Shown: in pieces, positions 1 to 10,654 of the stretch
How positions within the stretch are numbered: position 1 is the stretch's first letter
Layout of the letters: each line of letters opens with the position of its first letter
Assembly: GCF_000234665.1 (NCBI RefSeq)
Contig: NC_018329.1
Span: 742,489-806,488, forward strand
Direction: 5' to 3'
Length of the DNA: 64,000 bases
DNA from: Leishmania mexicana MHOM/GT/2001/U1103
Lineage: Eukaryota > Euglenozoa > Kinetoplastea > Trypanosomatida > Trypanosomatidae
Made by a program: the position numbers and the translations under genes
The notes under the pieces: model-generated
Databases searched by the model: none
Seen by the model: the letters and a program-made list of their open reading frames with translations, nothing else
Told to the model about the DNA's origin: nothing

Positions 1-753
1 GCCGGCGAACACCGCGGCCGGTTGCTCCAGCAGGTCCGAAATGACCTCGTTGTAGATTTGCATGTAGGAGGCCCGCACGAGGAACTTTGTGGCCTCGCTG
101 GCGCGGCGCCTCTCCCGTATGTAGGCAAAGACATCTTCGACGGCGCGAGGAATAATGCCGCGCTCCTCCTCGTTGGTGAAGCCCTCCATGGTGTATGTCT
201 TGCCTGTGCCGGTCTGCCCGTACGCCATGAGCGTGGCGTTGTAGCCCTCTAGCATCGATAAGACCGCTGGCCGCGCGCTCAGCTCGTATACGTCTTCCTG
301 CGTTGCGTCGGCTGCGTAGACGCGGTCGAACGTATAGCTCTGGCGCGAGTACACGGCCCCCCGACCGTCCTCCGTGTCTAGAGCATCGCAAAGCGTGATG
401 GAGTTGGGGTGCTCAGGTACTATCTGAACCACGTCGACGAAGGGCCGGTAGCCGTGCAGCTCGCGGTGCAGCGGTGGGCGCACGCGCACCGCCACCCTAA
501 AGTTGTTGCGCGTGCTGGTAGCGCCGGCGCCGGAGTAGAGGTTGGCACCCTCGAAGTGCTCTGGCAGCGAGGATGCCGCCGTAGTGGAGGGGAGGCGCCC
601 CTGCAGGTGCGACCGCGCCTCACTGTGTACAGAGGCTGTGCGCGGGCTGCTGCCGGCGAAACTTTCGTCCTGCTGATTCATCAGGGACGGCAACGCGCTT
701 CGGTCGTGCTGGCGACGGGCGTTGTTGCCAGCACATGGTCTTTGGGAGTGCAT
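1..753 (-). CDS. Kinesin motor protein, N-terminal part (cut by window edge)
   Basis: This is the first 251 residues of a kinesin, a microtubule-dependent ATPase motor; the rest lies beyond the left edge. Reading the minus strand gives a motor core beginning near residue 85 (FRVAVRVRPP), the ATP-binding P-loop GQTGTGKT at 179-186, preceded by the conserved AY and followed by YTMEG, and the YNEVISDLL segment at 234-242. About 84 low-complexity residues precede the motor. The first in-frame ATG after a stop is at 753; a second at 681 (MNQQDES) is also possible. A pyrimidine-rich stretch on the coding strand (plus 808-830) sits just upstream and could be the trans-splicing tract. The kinesin subfamily cannot be assigned without the rest of the motor, neck and tail. 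Confidence 0.93.
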   Translation of the reverse strand, partial: MHSQRPCAGNNARRQHDRSALPSLMNQQDESFAGSSPRTASVHSEARSHLQGRLPSTTAASSLPEHFEGANLYSGAGATSTRNNFRVAVRVRPPLHRELHGYRPFVDVVQIVPEHPNSITLCDALDTEDGRGAVYSRQSYTFDRVYAADATQEDVYELSARPAVLSMLEGYNATLMAYGQTGTGKTYTMEGFTNEEERGIIPRAVEDVFAYIRERRRASEATKFLVRASYMQIYNEVISDLLEQPAAVFAG

Positions 754-2515
754 GATGGGCGGGAGGGGGAGGGCCACAACTCACTATCACCGGCAGGCAG
801 GAACCAAAGATGAAAGAAGAAGAACAACGTGGGCGTGCGTGGGGGCAATGTACACACCCACCCACTGACCCGACTCTCCACCGATCCACCCACGCACACA
901 CGCACGCGCAGAGAAAAGAGGAGGACGATGGGAAGGAGAGAGGCAGCGGGGTGTTCAGGCGGTCAGTACAGCACCTCTCCCCTTTTCACGTGTTGATATG
1001 TGCGTGTGTGTGTGGGGTGTGTGGGGTGGGTGGGGGAGACGATCATCACAGAGTGCAAGAACGAGAGCAGCCGACGCGGAAGGGGAGGATCAATGGGAGG
1101 GAGACACACACACACACATCTATGTAGATCTTGTATGGCTGGCGGCGGCAGACATTGCAAAGGAAAAAGGGCGCACGCATTCCTTTCGTCACGGGAAAGA
1201 TGGTGGCCCCAGTGGCTCCGGCCAAGGGGGACGCCACACACGCATGCACAATCACACGGACATGACCACATCCGTCTCTAGAGAGGGATGCAAGGTGCAT
1301 GCGATGGTGCCACTAAACCGTCGTCCCCGCTCCTCCGAAGCTTCCTTGTCTCGCTCTCCGCTTCTCTCTTCTCCCACTTTCGTTCCTTCATCCAGCTCCA
1401 TCGTAGTTTCGGTACGCGCAAGCACAAGCGCAGATAGTCTGCGCGAACAGGCCCAGACACGCGTAACACACCACGATGGTCAGACACACCCACACACAGA
1501 GATAAAACTGGCAAGTTCTGGGAGACACGGCCACAAGGAGGCAACATCAAGAGGGAGGGTGGGGTGGGGAGATGGCAGCACCTCCCCACACAACAAGTCG
1601 AATGCGGCGGCGCGGGTGAGGACGACGAAGAGGGCCACATGCACACATGAAACACCGCCACGACACCCGGTGTGCCAATCGAAACCCAGAACCACTAACG
1701 CACACACAGAGATATGTGTGTGTAGAGAGAGATACAGAGGCAGGAGCTTTTCAAGTGGGTGCTCCCCACCGCCCCACCACGTGGCATTATGCAAGAGACC
1801 CCACGTTTGGGGACCTCTTCCCCTCGACTCTTCGTCCACGTACGCAGCCCTCTCCCACCCTCCTATCCCACCGCCCCACCAGTCAACTTACCAGCCCTCC
1901 CCTCTCCTCCTTGCGGCCTCTCCCTTCTATCTATGCGCAACATGAACAAGTGGGAGAAGAGGGAGGCAAGGGACGCCGCTGCAGCTCATCACGCCGTGCC
2001 GTCACGATGTGCGCGGCTGGTCCTCCTCTTCTGCGTTTTACGCCCTTCTATACCCTCCCCTCCCCGCTCCCCCATACACGGGGAAAACAGGGGTTTTCGC
2101 TGTTGTACGTGCACCCACACACGCACACACTCTCTCCTTTACACACGCGCGCACACGCTCTATGCATCCCATCGCTGACTTCTCTTGTCCCTGCCCTCGG
2201 CTCCTCGCTCTTCGCCTCTATGCAACGCCGTCTGTTTCCATACAAGTACACACACGCATACACACGCACGCACGGACGTGCGCCATGACACTCGAGATTC
2301 GGCACCTCGACATCACCCATCGGCGCCAACGAGCCGTCGTCGTCGTGCTGCATTTTCTTGCGGTGAGGGAGGGAGGGGTGATTGGGTAGCAACGGTGGGG
2401 GAGGGGGGTGAGGGGATACACGTATCACTCACAGCGCAGCTGCCGTGGTGAGGCTGGAGAAGAGACGGAGAGAGACGGTGCCGGCGGGATGCAAGACACG
2501 CCGAATGACGCCCCA
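754..2515. other. Intergenic spacer, kinesin to large protein
   Basis: No supportable gene. It holds GT-rich and G-rich runs near 998-1034, a CA run near 1106-1120 and several purine-rich blocks. It presumably contains the 3' UTR of the gene at 2516-6934 and the 5' UTR of the kinesin. Confidence 0.6.
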
Positions 2516-5500
2516 CTACTTCTTCCCCTTCGCTGGCTTCTTCTTGGCAGCCGCCTTTACCGCCTTCTTCGCCGGCTTCACCGCCACCGTCGTCGAGGCG
2601 GCACGCTTTGTGCGTCCGTTGTTGCCAGCGCCACCGCTGCCCTTCGATGATGCCGCTGCCTTGGCGGACTTGGCTGCTGCGCCCTTCTTCGATGACGACG
2701 CCGGTGCAGCGCTTGCCGCAGCGACCTTACCACCCCTCTTCTTCGCTTGCACTGCCGTGATTGCCACCCTGCCGTGGTGGTGGGCGTGGCCGGCGGCTTT
2801 GGTGGCCTTCGCCGCCTTGCCACCTGCCGTGCCAGCTTTTCCGCCCCGCCCCCTCCCACGGCCGCCGCCGCCACCTCGTTTTGCGTGGGATCCTCCGACC
2901 TCGTCAGTGGCCGCCGCCTCGGTAGCGCTTTTGCTGGAGTCCCTCTTTGACCGGCGCCTCTTCAGTACCTCCGCGACCGTCGCTTGCCGCCCGCGTCCCG
3001 CGGCCGGCGGCTCGGACGCCGCCTCACCGGTTTCCTCCTTGGCCGGACTGTCCAGCCGTGCGGTTGGTGTGTTGAGCCAGGCCGACAGGCTGTGCTGTGA
3101 GCGCGTCTTCGTCTTGTTGCGTGGCAGCCGCGTCACTCGCCCCACACGCCGCGCCGCATCCATCCAGTCCAGCGCCGACCTGCTCTCCTGCCCGCCAGCC
3201 GAAAAGGGTGCCGCTGGAGACCCGCCCGCAGCGGTGGTCACCGCTCCCCTTGTGTTCCCTTCGCCTATGTTGTACCCAGCGATCTTTGCCATGCCGTTTC
3301 CGCTGTGGTGTCGATTCGCCGCCGCCGCGGCCGTGTCAGTGGTGGGGGCGGCGGCCGCGTTCCGGACGATCGGCGGGCCAACTGGAGTGCTGGCGAGCGG
3401 TGACACCTGAGAAGCGCGGCCCGTATCCACGGAGATGCGTCTCATGCCCTCCGCCGCGGCTGAGTTGAACACGGTCTCCGAAGCGGTGGCTGCGGGTGGT
3501 GGCCGGCCCACCGCTGCCCCGGTCGTCGTCGCCGCAGCACCGTGCAGCCCCGGGCGCGTGATGACTGCCTTATGTGACATGACTGGTCGCCCTCGCGAGG
3601 CCGAGGGGTTTCTCGGGTTGAAGAAGATGTTGTTGCCACCCATACCGCCCATGCGCGCCGGGCGGCTGACTGCGGGGGCAGCGACGGTCGCAGGTTTCGC
3701 TATAGGAGCCGGGGCCGCGGTTGCCGCTGGTGACGGGATGGGCGGCATACCAAAAAGGGAGCTGAACGCGTTGCTGTGTTGCTTCTCCGCGGTGGCCGAT
3801 GTCGACTGTGATGTCGCGGCGGCGGCGAAGCCCCATCCAGGGCCTGCAAGCGGCGGTGCCCTGCTACCCCAGGCTGTGGTAAAGGTGGTGACAGGGACGG
3901 CAGCAGGGGTGGCGGCTGGCGAGGACGGCTGTTGCTGCGTTGACTGTGGCTGAGACGGCTCACTCTCCGCTACCGGTGCTGCTGCTGCTGCTGCCACGGG
4001 GGTGTGGGCTGAGGGGTGCAGTCGCGTGCGACGGGGCTGCGGTGGTGCCTCGGGCTTCTGCGGTTCCTCCTCCCTCGGCGGCGCTGCCGACTCGCTGGGG
4101 GTCGCCGGCTTCTCCTCGTGGGAGCGGTCGCCACGGCCGGCAAAGATCTGCCCCACCGAGGAGCTGAAGAATTTCGCGTAGTAGGACATCGGCTTCTCCT
4201 CTCTCGGTGGCGGAGATGGCGAGGCGGTGACTGTTTCAGTCTCAGGAGCCGATGCAGCAGTCTCGGTGGCGGGTGCGCTGGACAGGGCAGAGGGTGCCTC
4301 TGCGACCACTGGGGGTTGTGCCTGGGGATTCGCTGCAGGCGCCACAATCGACAGCGAATCAAGGAAGGGGTCGCCGAAATTCAGGTCCAGCAACGGCATC
4401 GCCGCCTCGCTACGGCGGTGGGCTGGCTCCAGATGCTTCAGGACAAACCGTCCGCGACGCTCCTCCGCCGGGAGGGCCTTTGGCGTTGGCATCATCGCCA
4501 ATGCCCGACGCACTTCCGGCGTGTACTGCGACTCCTTGCTTGTCACACGCTGCAGCGTCGGGCTGCTCGCGGTGAGCAGCGGCAGCGTCATGCCATTCTG
4601 CAAGTACACCACAAGCACCGTGATGCGCGCCGTCTGCTCCGAGTCAGCCAGCTCCTCGTAGAACCGCCGCACGAGAGACGACAGCACCATCTGCAGCGCC
4701 GGTGTCTTGGCCACATCCTCGTAAAGGGTGCGTAGGGAGAGAAGGACATCCTCGAGGCTGTCAGGATCCATCGCCGGCATCTGGGTCTCCAGCATATCGG
4801 CGTAGTCGTGCAGCCACTGGGTGTGTGGCACCATGCTCGGGAAGCGGCGTACAACGGAAAGGTAGCGAACAACGGTACCGCCGTACACACCTTTTTCCTT
4901 CACCAAGTCATCCCCGCCGGCCTGGACGTACTCACGCACGGCCTGATCCGTGTCACCGAAAGAGCCGAGGAGCAGCTCTGCTAGTGACACGAACTGCGCC
5001 GGGCCCACCGATGCCGTCTTGGCCGCCGCTAACGCCTTCGCCACGCTGAAGTGTTGCAGGTTCCTTTCCGGGTGGTCCGCGTCGATCACGAGCGGCAGGG
5101 AGTAGAGGGTGTCCGTACTCCACACGGGCTGGGCAAAAGCCTGGCGGAGGTGCTCCTGTGCCGCTTGCACCAGCTGCGGACGCTCCCCACAGGCCAGCAG
5201 CAGCCGCAGGTCATCCGGTGCGAAGCGTTCCCCTTGCGAGACCAATCGCTGGCACATCGTCGCTACCACCGTCTCCCCAAACTGGGCTGACCCCAGCGTG
5301 ATGGGGAGAAGATCCACGAGCTGCCGGCTGGTGATCTGCGCGTAGTCGATGGTTTCGGCGAAGCCAGGCTGCTCAGGGAAGGCGATGGCGAGGTTCATAG
5401 AGACAAGGCCGCTGACGTCTGGCTGGAGAAGACGCAGTGCGACGGCCCTCGCCTCATCCCACCAGCCCGGCCGCGGCGACGGCAGCGCGGCGAAAGTGGC

Positions 5501-6934
5501 GCAGATGTGCGAGAGTTCCGCCAAGCGCAGCTCACCCAGGACCACCTCAATTCTCTCGGACAGCCGTGCAGCCAGGTGCGGGGTGAGCAGCTGCGCTCGG
5601 CGCAGAATGCCCGTAGCGAGGGCCAGCTGCGGCGGCTCAAAACTCTCCACGGAGTGCTGCACGTACGCCGCGTAAGCCTGAAACACACGGTGGTAACGCA
5701 CATGCCCACCAAGCTCGTACGCGAACGCGCAGGACGACATGTCCTCGGAGTTGCTCCAGAATAGCTTGTCGTTGACGTCGAACAGGCGCAGGACGCGTTG
5801 CTGCATCTCCTCCAACAGCGCGTTGAAGTAATCCTGAGCACGGACCACGTCGGCAGCAGTCACGCCGTTCGCACCTGCGGTGAGAGAGACGACCAGCTTG
5901 GCAAGAGTGCCGAGTATCGCCGCGCCGTCGCGGCCGTTGACGGAGTTGCGGTACTGGAAGGCGACGCGTGCGAGACGCTGGATAAGCTCCACTGGAAGAT
6001 GCATGAGTTGGTGATGCCGCGCGCATGACATCATCAGCGTGCCAAAGTCTTGCCGCGCGAACTCGCCAGTTTCCTCAATCAAGATGCAGAGCAGCTGGCT
6101 CGCCTCCGATCGCTCCGCTCGCACCATCCACGCATACAGGCGCAGAAGCGTTGATTGCATGTAGGGGAGGCTTGTAGCCGGGGTCTTCTGCAGCAGCGCC
6201 ATCGAGAACGCGGCTAGCTGCTCATTCAGCATCGGCGGCGTTCGCTTCCCGCACCGCTGCAGTGCCTTGGCGCACACGCCAACTGCATCGAACGGAAGCA
6301 TCTGCGCTGGTGAAACGAGGGAGGTGCCATTGTCCACTCGGCCCGTGCCACCGCCCCCGACGCTGTTGCTGGTGCTGCTGCCATTCCCGCCGCCATCGAG
6401 CGCGATTCGATGAAGCTGCTGCAGCGCCTGCGCGATCACGTGAAATACGCGCTCGTAGTTCTCGTCGGGACGGGTGCAGATAAGGCTGAGGGCGGCGTGC
6501 AGTCGACTGATCAGCGGCGCAGACTCGTCCTCGGCTGTTCGAATGAGCTTGTTCAAAATGAGCGACGCCAGCGACGCCTCTGGCTGGATTTCGAAGAAGC
6601 TCAGCAGCTGTGACAGCGCGACCGCATTGCTGCCCTCTTCCATCCAGGCACCAAGGTTGCCTTTCGGCACCTCGGAGTCGAGGAAGCGCTGCGCCTCCGC
6701 GCGTGCGAAGCCGTACTGACCCCTGCCGCGCCACCGCTTCTTCATGGCTGACGCACGTCGCGTGAATTCGGTCATGTCTTGACCCTGAAGGGCGCTTGTG
6801 GTGATGGTGTGTTGGTTGTGGCTCACAGCGGTGGGGGTGGCTGTCGCTATCCTCGCTGACGCTGCCGTGGCCGCCCAGCCGCCCACACGGCTCGGCGACT
6901 GCCACTGCAACGACCTCACAGAAAGTCGGAGCAT
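2516..6934 (-). CDS. Large putative mitochondrial protein with RGG box and histone-H1-like tail
   Basis: A 1472-residue protein that I do not recognise as a named family. The first 50 residues are rich in Ser, Arg and Ala with almost no acidic residues (MLRLSVRSLQWQSPSRVGGW), which fits a mitochondrial presequence. Residues about 60-880 are mostly Leu/Ala-rich amphipathic helices without obvious motifs, suggesting an alpha-helical repeat solenoid of the kind common in kinetoplastid mitochondrial RNA-processing complexes. Residues about 930-1340 are Pro/Ala/Ser-rich and probably disordered. From residue 1347 there is an RGG-type run (RGGGGGRGRGRGG) followed by about 110 residues of Lys/Ala/Ser with KK and PAK motifs, ending AKKKPAKGKK, like a histone H1 tail. 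Start ATG at 6934. A role in mitochondrial RNA or kinetoplast DNA binding is inference only. Confidence 0.8.
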   Translation of the reverse strand: MLRLSVRSLQWQSPSRVGGWAATAASARIATATPTAVSHNQHTITTSALQGQDMTEFTRRASAMKKRWRGRGQYGFARAEAQRFLDSEVPKGNLGAWMEEGSNAVALSQLLSFFEIQPEASLASLILNKLIRTAEDESAPLISRLHAALSLICTRPDENYERVFHVIAQALQQLHRIALDGGGNGSSTSNSVGGGGTGRVDNGTSLVSPAQMLPFDAVGVCAKALQRCGKRTPPMLNEQLAAFSMALLQKTPATSLPYMQSTLLRLYAWMVRAERSEASQLLCILIEETGEFARQDFGTLMMSCARHHQLMHLPVELIQRLARVAFQYRNSVNGRDGAAILGTLAKLVVSLTAGANGVTAADVVRAQDYFNALLEEMQQRVLRLFDVNDKLFWSNSEDMSSCAFAYELGGHVRYHRVFQAYAAYVQHSVESFEPPQLALATGILRRAQLLTPHLAARLSERIEVVLGELRLAELSHICATFAALPSPRPGWWDEARAVALRLLQPDVSGLVSMNLAIAFPEQPGFAETIDYAQITSRQLVDLLPITLGSAQFGETVVATMCQRLVSQGERFAPDDLRLLLACGERPQLVQAAQEHLRQAFAQPVWSTDTLYSLPLVIDADHPERNLQHFSVAKALAAAKTASVGPAQFVSLAELLLGSFGDTDQAVREYVQAGGDDLVKEKGVYGGTVVRYLSVVRRFPSMVPHTQWLHDYADMLETQMPAMDPDSLEDVLLSLRTLYEDVAKTPALQMVLSSLVRRFYEELADSEQTARITVLVVYLQNGMTLPLLTASSPTLQRVTSKESQYTPEVRRALAMMPTPKALPAEERRGRFVLKHLEPAHRRSEAAMPLLDLNFGDPFLDSLSIVAPAANPQAQPPVVAEAPSALSSAPATETAASAPETETVTASPSPPPREEKPMSYYAKFFSSSVGQIFAGRGDRSHEEKPATPSESAAPPREEEPQKPEAPPQPRRTRLHPSAHTPVAAAAAAPVAESEPSQPQSTQQQPSSPAATPAAVPVTTFTTAWGSRAPPLAGPGWGFAAAATSQSTSATAEKQHSNAFSSLFGMPPIPSPAATAAPAPIAKPATVAAPAVSRPARMGGMGGNNIFFNPRNPSASRGRPVMSHKAVITRPGLHGAAATTTGAAVGRPPPAATASETVFNSAAAEGMRRISVDTGRASQVSPLASTPVGPPIVRNAAAAPTTDTAAAAANRHHSGNGMAKIAGYNIGEGNTRGAVTTAAGGSPAAPFSAGGQESRSALDWMDAARRVGRVTRLPRNKTKTRSQHSLSAWLNTPTARLDSPAKEETGEAASEPPAAGRGRQATVAEVLKRRRSKRDSSKSATEAAATDEVGGSHAKRGGGGGRGRGRGGKAGTAGGKAAKATKAAGHAHHHGRVAITAVQAKKRGGKVAAASAAPASSSKKGAAAKSAKAAASSKGSGGAGNNGRTKRAASTTVAVKPAKKAVKAAAKKKPAKGKK
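2519..2896 (-). other. RGG box plus Lys/Ala-rich H1-like C-terminal segment
   Basis: Codes residues 1347-1472 of the large protein above. The RGG-type run lies at residues 1353-1365 and is followed by a basic tail with almost no acidic residues and repeated AAK/KKA units. Such segments bind nucleic acid non-specifically in histone H1 and in kinetoplast-associated proteins; the function here is inferred from composition alone. Confidence 0.7.
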
Positions 6935-8520
6935 CCTTCGATGACCTTCTCGCTAAGGCAGGAAACAAACGAACGAAAAAGCGCAGCGCCCTACCGCGTT
7001 GGACGCGCCGTGAGACGGATTCGAGGACGCAAGTGTGCCTGCGCTCCAAACGTCGATCAGGCGCCGCTAAAGAACGGAGGAGAGATGGTGATGATGATGG
7101 TGATGGTGATGGAGAAAGATGGGCTCGTGCGAAGGACGGCACGCACGCCAACACGCACGAAGGGAAGCCACAACAAAGGTAGAACGCAGGATAGGCCCAC
7201 GGTGCTGATGCAGCTGGCCGCTTCTAAGAGTATGGGAGGACGGGAGGAGGGGGGAGGGGGTACGGACTACGATACTTGATGCAGATCGGTGTACATGTAT
7301 GTATGTGTGTGTGTATGGAATTGGAGGGAAGGACGAAGGCGTCCACCAAGAGAAATGGCTTGTGTAGGCGCTTGTGCGCCTGTGTCCTTGATGGCCTCGT
7401 CCCCGCTTATCGACCGTATTGGGCTCGCAATGGCCCCCACCACTACCACTTGCCTGTGTTCTCTATGAAGACTTGTATGCCCCGTGTGCGTGCGTGTGTG
7501 TGTCTCGGTGCTGGCACTGAAGAGGGAGAGAGAAAGCAAGCAAGTACGAGCACTTAAGCTCACAGCCGTGTACACAGACGTATATCGGTGTGCTCGACAC
7601 GTCACGGCAAGGGCGGGAGGGTGCGGAGAGCCGCACGTGCGAAGAAGTGAAATCGTGGCCTGTGCGTCAGTGCCGATGAGCTCCCTTGTGTGGGGTGGCA
7701 CGCTGATGGCTCCTGGGCTTTACGACGTTATAGCGAGCGGCACCGCTCGGCCAGCACACACATCATCGCACATGCAGTAAGGCATGGAGAAAAGAGAGGG
7801 TGATGTGAGAGGCGGGTAGAGCGGCTATGAGGGGGGAGGGGGAGGCGGTGCTGCGGTAGTGTGCCGCACGGCAACTGTGCCATTGAGGCACAGCATGATG
7901 CATACACGCCCAACTCACAGACGGCGGTGGCCATGTGTGTGTGGGGGGGGGAAGGGGGGAGACAGCGGCAGGAGCAGAAAGAGGGAGAGAGCGACCCACC
8001 TTCTTGCTGCATCCACAGGGCCTGAACACCGGCACACGTACGCACACTCCGCGTCGTAAAAGGTTGCGTGGTGGTGGGGTGGGGGCACGTGTGTGCGTGT
8101 GAGTCCGGCGCTGCATCCTTCATCTAGTGCGGCCTCCAACCACCCGTATGAGGCATGCGCCCAAGTACATGAAAGCAGAGACGCAAACGTGGCCCGCACC
8201 CCCTACAGGCACGTCAACGGAGCGGGGGAGCACTGCAGACGGTCCAAGCAGGGCACACGCCCAACATTGCACATGTACACACACACACACACACACAGAC
8301 ATGATCAGCTAAGCGGCGACCGAGAGGTGAAGGCAAGAAATAAATGTACAACGGAGAGAGGAGAGACGAGGGGAGGTGCCAGCGGCCGTCTTCAGTCGGA
8401 GGGGGGAGGAGGAGGAGGGGAGCTCGAAGAGCAGGCGTATACACCACACACACACACAGCTGGGGCTCTTGATATGGAAGCAAGAGCAGCTGCGGCTGCT
8501 GCAGGTGCCCCTCCGCCCCA
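6935..8520. other. Intergenic spacer with GAT/GTG and CA microsatellites
   Basis: No supportable gene. It contains a GAT/GGT-type triplet repeat at about 7084-7112, a GT run near 7287-7313 and a (CA)n run at 8276-8298. Short antisense reading frames here are made of His, Thr and Cys codons typical of CA/GT repeats. Confidence 0.6.
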
Positions 8521-10245
8521 TCAAGGGTGCGATATAAAATCGACGAACTCGCCGTTTGTGGAGAAGAGAGAACCGCCGCTTGACTGCACCGTCGGTGGTG
8601 CCGCGTAGGTGGCGGTGTGCGCGGAGTTGGTTGCACGGGTATGTCCAATGCGCTGTCGCACAGCCGCGTACCGCGAAGACGCCTCTGCCTGCTCCGCGAT
8701 AGAAATGGATGATGGCGGCGGCGAAATGGTTGAGGGCGAGGGGCGAGTAACGCTGCTGCCGCTGCAATGGGTTCCGCTGCACGACAGATGGTGCGCGCTG
8801 TGCCGCGCACGCCCTGGTGAAGTGTCAGGGACAGGATGGGCTCCCTCTCCGCTGCCGCCACGTTCCACTACCGCAGAGGAAGCCGGAGACGAGACCGCTG
8901 CCGTTGCGGGGTAGGCTGGAAGGTCGATGGAGTCGAGGAGGGGGACGCCGTCGAAGACGGTGCGTCGGGTCACTGGCTGTTGATGGCGCTGTACTTGTTC
9001 GCCCTCGTCCACGCGCATGTCAGATCGAGAGTGACTTTTTCCGATGAAGAGCGGGCGAGGTGGCTTCTCAGCTGCACTGGTGCTGCCACCGCCGCTGCTG
9101 CCCCCCTTAGGAACAGGCTGCAGCCATGGGTGACCCAAGAGTTCCGCCGCCGTCGCGCGGAGGTCTTTGTCGTACACGAAGCACAAGTCCAAGAAGCTGT
9201 GCAGCTCCGCCGAGACGTGCACGTCCGCCGGCAGCTGCGGCGGAGATGCGGCGCAGTTCGCGATTCGGAAGAGCACCGCAGACGGGTTGGTCAGGTCGGC
9301 GCCGAAAGGTTTCGTGCCGGTGACCATCTCGTACACGGTGACGCCAACACTCCAGATGTCGGCGCTGGTGGTATAGCCAACCGAGCGCGCACCAAGGCGG
9401 CCCTTCTTGACAATGCTCTTGAGTGGATTGTAGTAGTTCGATGACGAATACAGCGGCGGTGGCGAGGCGGATGCGTGAGGTGATGTGTGCGCCAGGCCAC
9501 TGCTCGTCCAGTCCTCGCTGAAGCTGCCGCTGTTTGCGTCGCCGCCGAAGGTGGCTGCGTACGCGTTGTCAAGTTCCACGTCTTCGTCGTCGTCGTCCTC
9601 GACGCCGCCGTTGATCACCTCTGGCGCCATGTACCATGGCGTTCCCACCGCTGTCTGCAGGTAGCCTTGACGCCCGCCGTTGCGGTGGCGCGGGGAGTTG
9701 CCCTCTTCCTCCTTTCCCATGCCTTGTCCGCCGCGTTCTGCATGCGCTGGGCGCGTCGGTGTCGTCACCTCGACCTGCTTTGCGACCCCGAAGTCGGCCA
9801 GCTTGCACCGCCCGTCCGGCGTGATGAGGATGTTTGCCGGCTTCACGTCACGGTGGCACACGTGCATTGTCTTGTGCAGGTAGTGCAGTGCCTCGAGTAC
9901 ATCTCGGGTATAGGCACGGGCGACGTTCTCGCGCAAAGGGCCGCAGCGCGTCAACACGTAGTCTAGCGAGCCGCCACTTACGTATTCCATTATAATCTGA
10001 ATGCCGATGGCGCAGCGGCGGGCGCCGTAATACTCGACGAGGTTCGTGTGCTGTGCCTCGCGCATATATGCGAGTTCACTCAAAATGGCTGCCAGCTCCG
10101 CGTCGTCTTCGCCAGCAATGCTGGGCTCCATGTAGACCAGTTCCTTGATGGCGACGAAGTGCCCTCGGGCGTGATCGAAGCCCTCGTAAACAACGCCGCG
10201 GCCGCCCATCCCCAGCTTTCGATTGAGCTTCACCACGGCCTCCAT
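8521..10245 (-). CDS. STE11/MEKK-like serine/threonine protein kinase
   Basis: A 574-residue protein kinase that should phosphorylate Ser/Thr in a MAP-kinase-type cascade. Visible subdomains: glycine loop GMGGRGVV near residues 12-19, VAIK with catalytic lysine K34, catalytic loop HRDVKPANIL at 131-140, DFG at 151-153 and GTPWYMAPEV at 201-210. GTPWYMAPE with HRDVKPANIL fits the STE group. Unusual features are a roughly 40-residue insert in the activation loop (about 160-200) and a roughly 80-residue acidic and Ser-rich insert (about 214-295) between APE and the DIWSVG segment. The kinase domain ends near residue 375 (GHPWL). The remaining 200 residues are Ser/Pro-rich and probably disordered, with scope for regulatory phosphorylation. 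All catalytic residues are present, so it should be active. Confidence 0.93.
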   Translation of the reverse strand: MEAVVKLNRKLGMGGRGVVYEGFDHARGHFVAIKELVYMEPSIAGEDDAELAAILSELAYMREAQHTNLVEYYGARRCAIGIQIIMEYVSGGSLDYVLTRCGPLRENVARAYTRDVLEALHYLHKTMHVCHRDVKPANILITPDGRCKLADFGVAKQVEVTTPTRPAHAERGGQGMGKEEEGNSPRHRNGGRQGYLQTAVGTPWYMAPEVINGGVEDDDDEDVELDNAYAATFGGDANSGSFSEDWTSSGLAHTSPHASASPPPLYSSSNYYNPLKSIVKKGRLGARSVGYTTSADIWSVGVTVYEMVTGTKPFGADLTNPSAVLFRIANCAASPPQLPADVHVSAELHSFLDLCFVYDKDLRATAAELLGHPWLQPVPKGGSSGGGSTSAAEKPPRPLFIGKSHSRSDMRVDEGEQVQRHQQPVTRRTVFDGVPLLDSIDLPAYPATAAVSSPASSAVVERGGSGEGAHPVPDTSPGRARHSAHHLSCSGTHCSGSSVTRPSPSTISPPPSSISIAEQAEASSRYAAVRQRIGHTRATNSAHTATYAAPPTVQSSGGSLFSTNGEFVDFISHP

Positions 10246-10654
10246 GCTGTTCCTTGTGTGTGTGTGGGTGTCTGTCTGTCTGTCTGTCGCAGTGGAGTTC
10301 GTGGAGAGTGCTGCTGTGTGGTGACACTCAACAGGAGGCGGCGAGGGGTGGGAGGAGGGAGACGGGTCAGTCCCTCTGCTGCCTCCTCACAACAGACGGA
10401 GGTTCCCCGCGTATATCTGCATGTGTATGTGTGTGCGCGGAGATCAACAGAGAGAAAAGGGGTGGGTGAGGAGGGGTAGGTGAGGACACAGTGCTCCCGT
10501 GCCACCGAACGTGTGTATTCGTGTGCGCAGTGGCCTGCGTGCGGGATCATCTTCGACACGGATGAGCGCATGTGTGGATTTTGCCTTCCATGTGTCACCC
10601 CCCCTCCACAGCCCGGATGACAAAGGTGTGGTTGTGGGAGGGACACACGCCTCC

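Noticed and set aside
2445..3410. Plus-strand frame of 321 residues opposite the Lys/Ala tail of the large protein
   Set aside because: It is the complement of a repetitive GC-rich coding region and lies against the direction of transcription.
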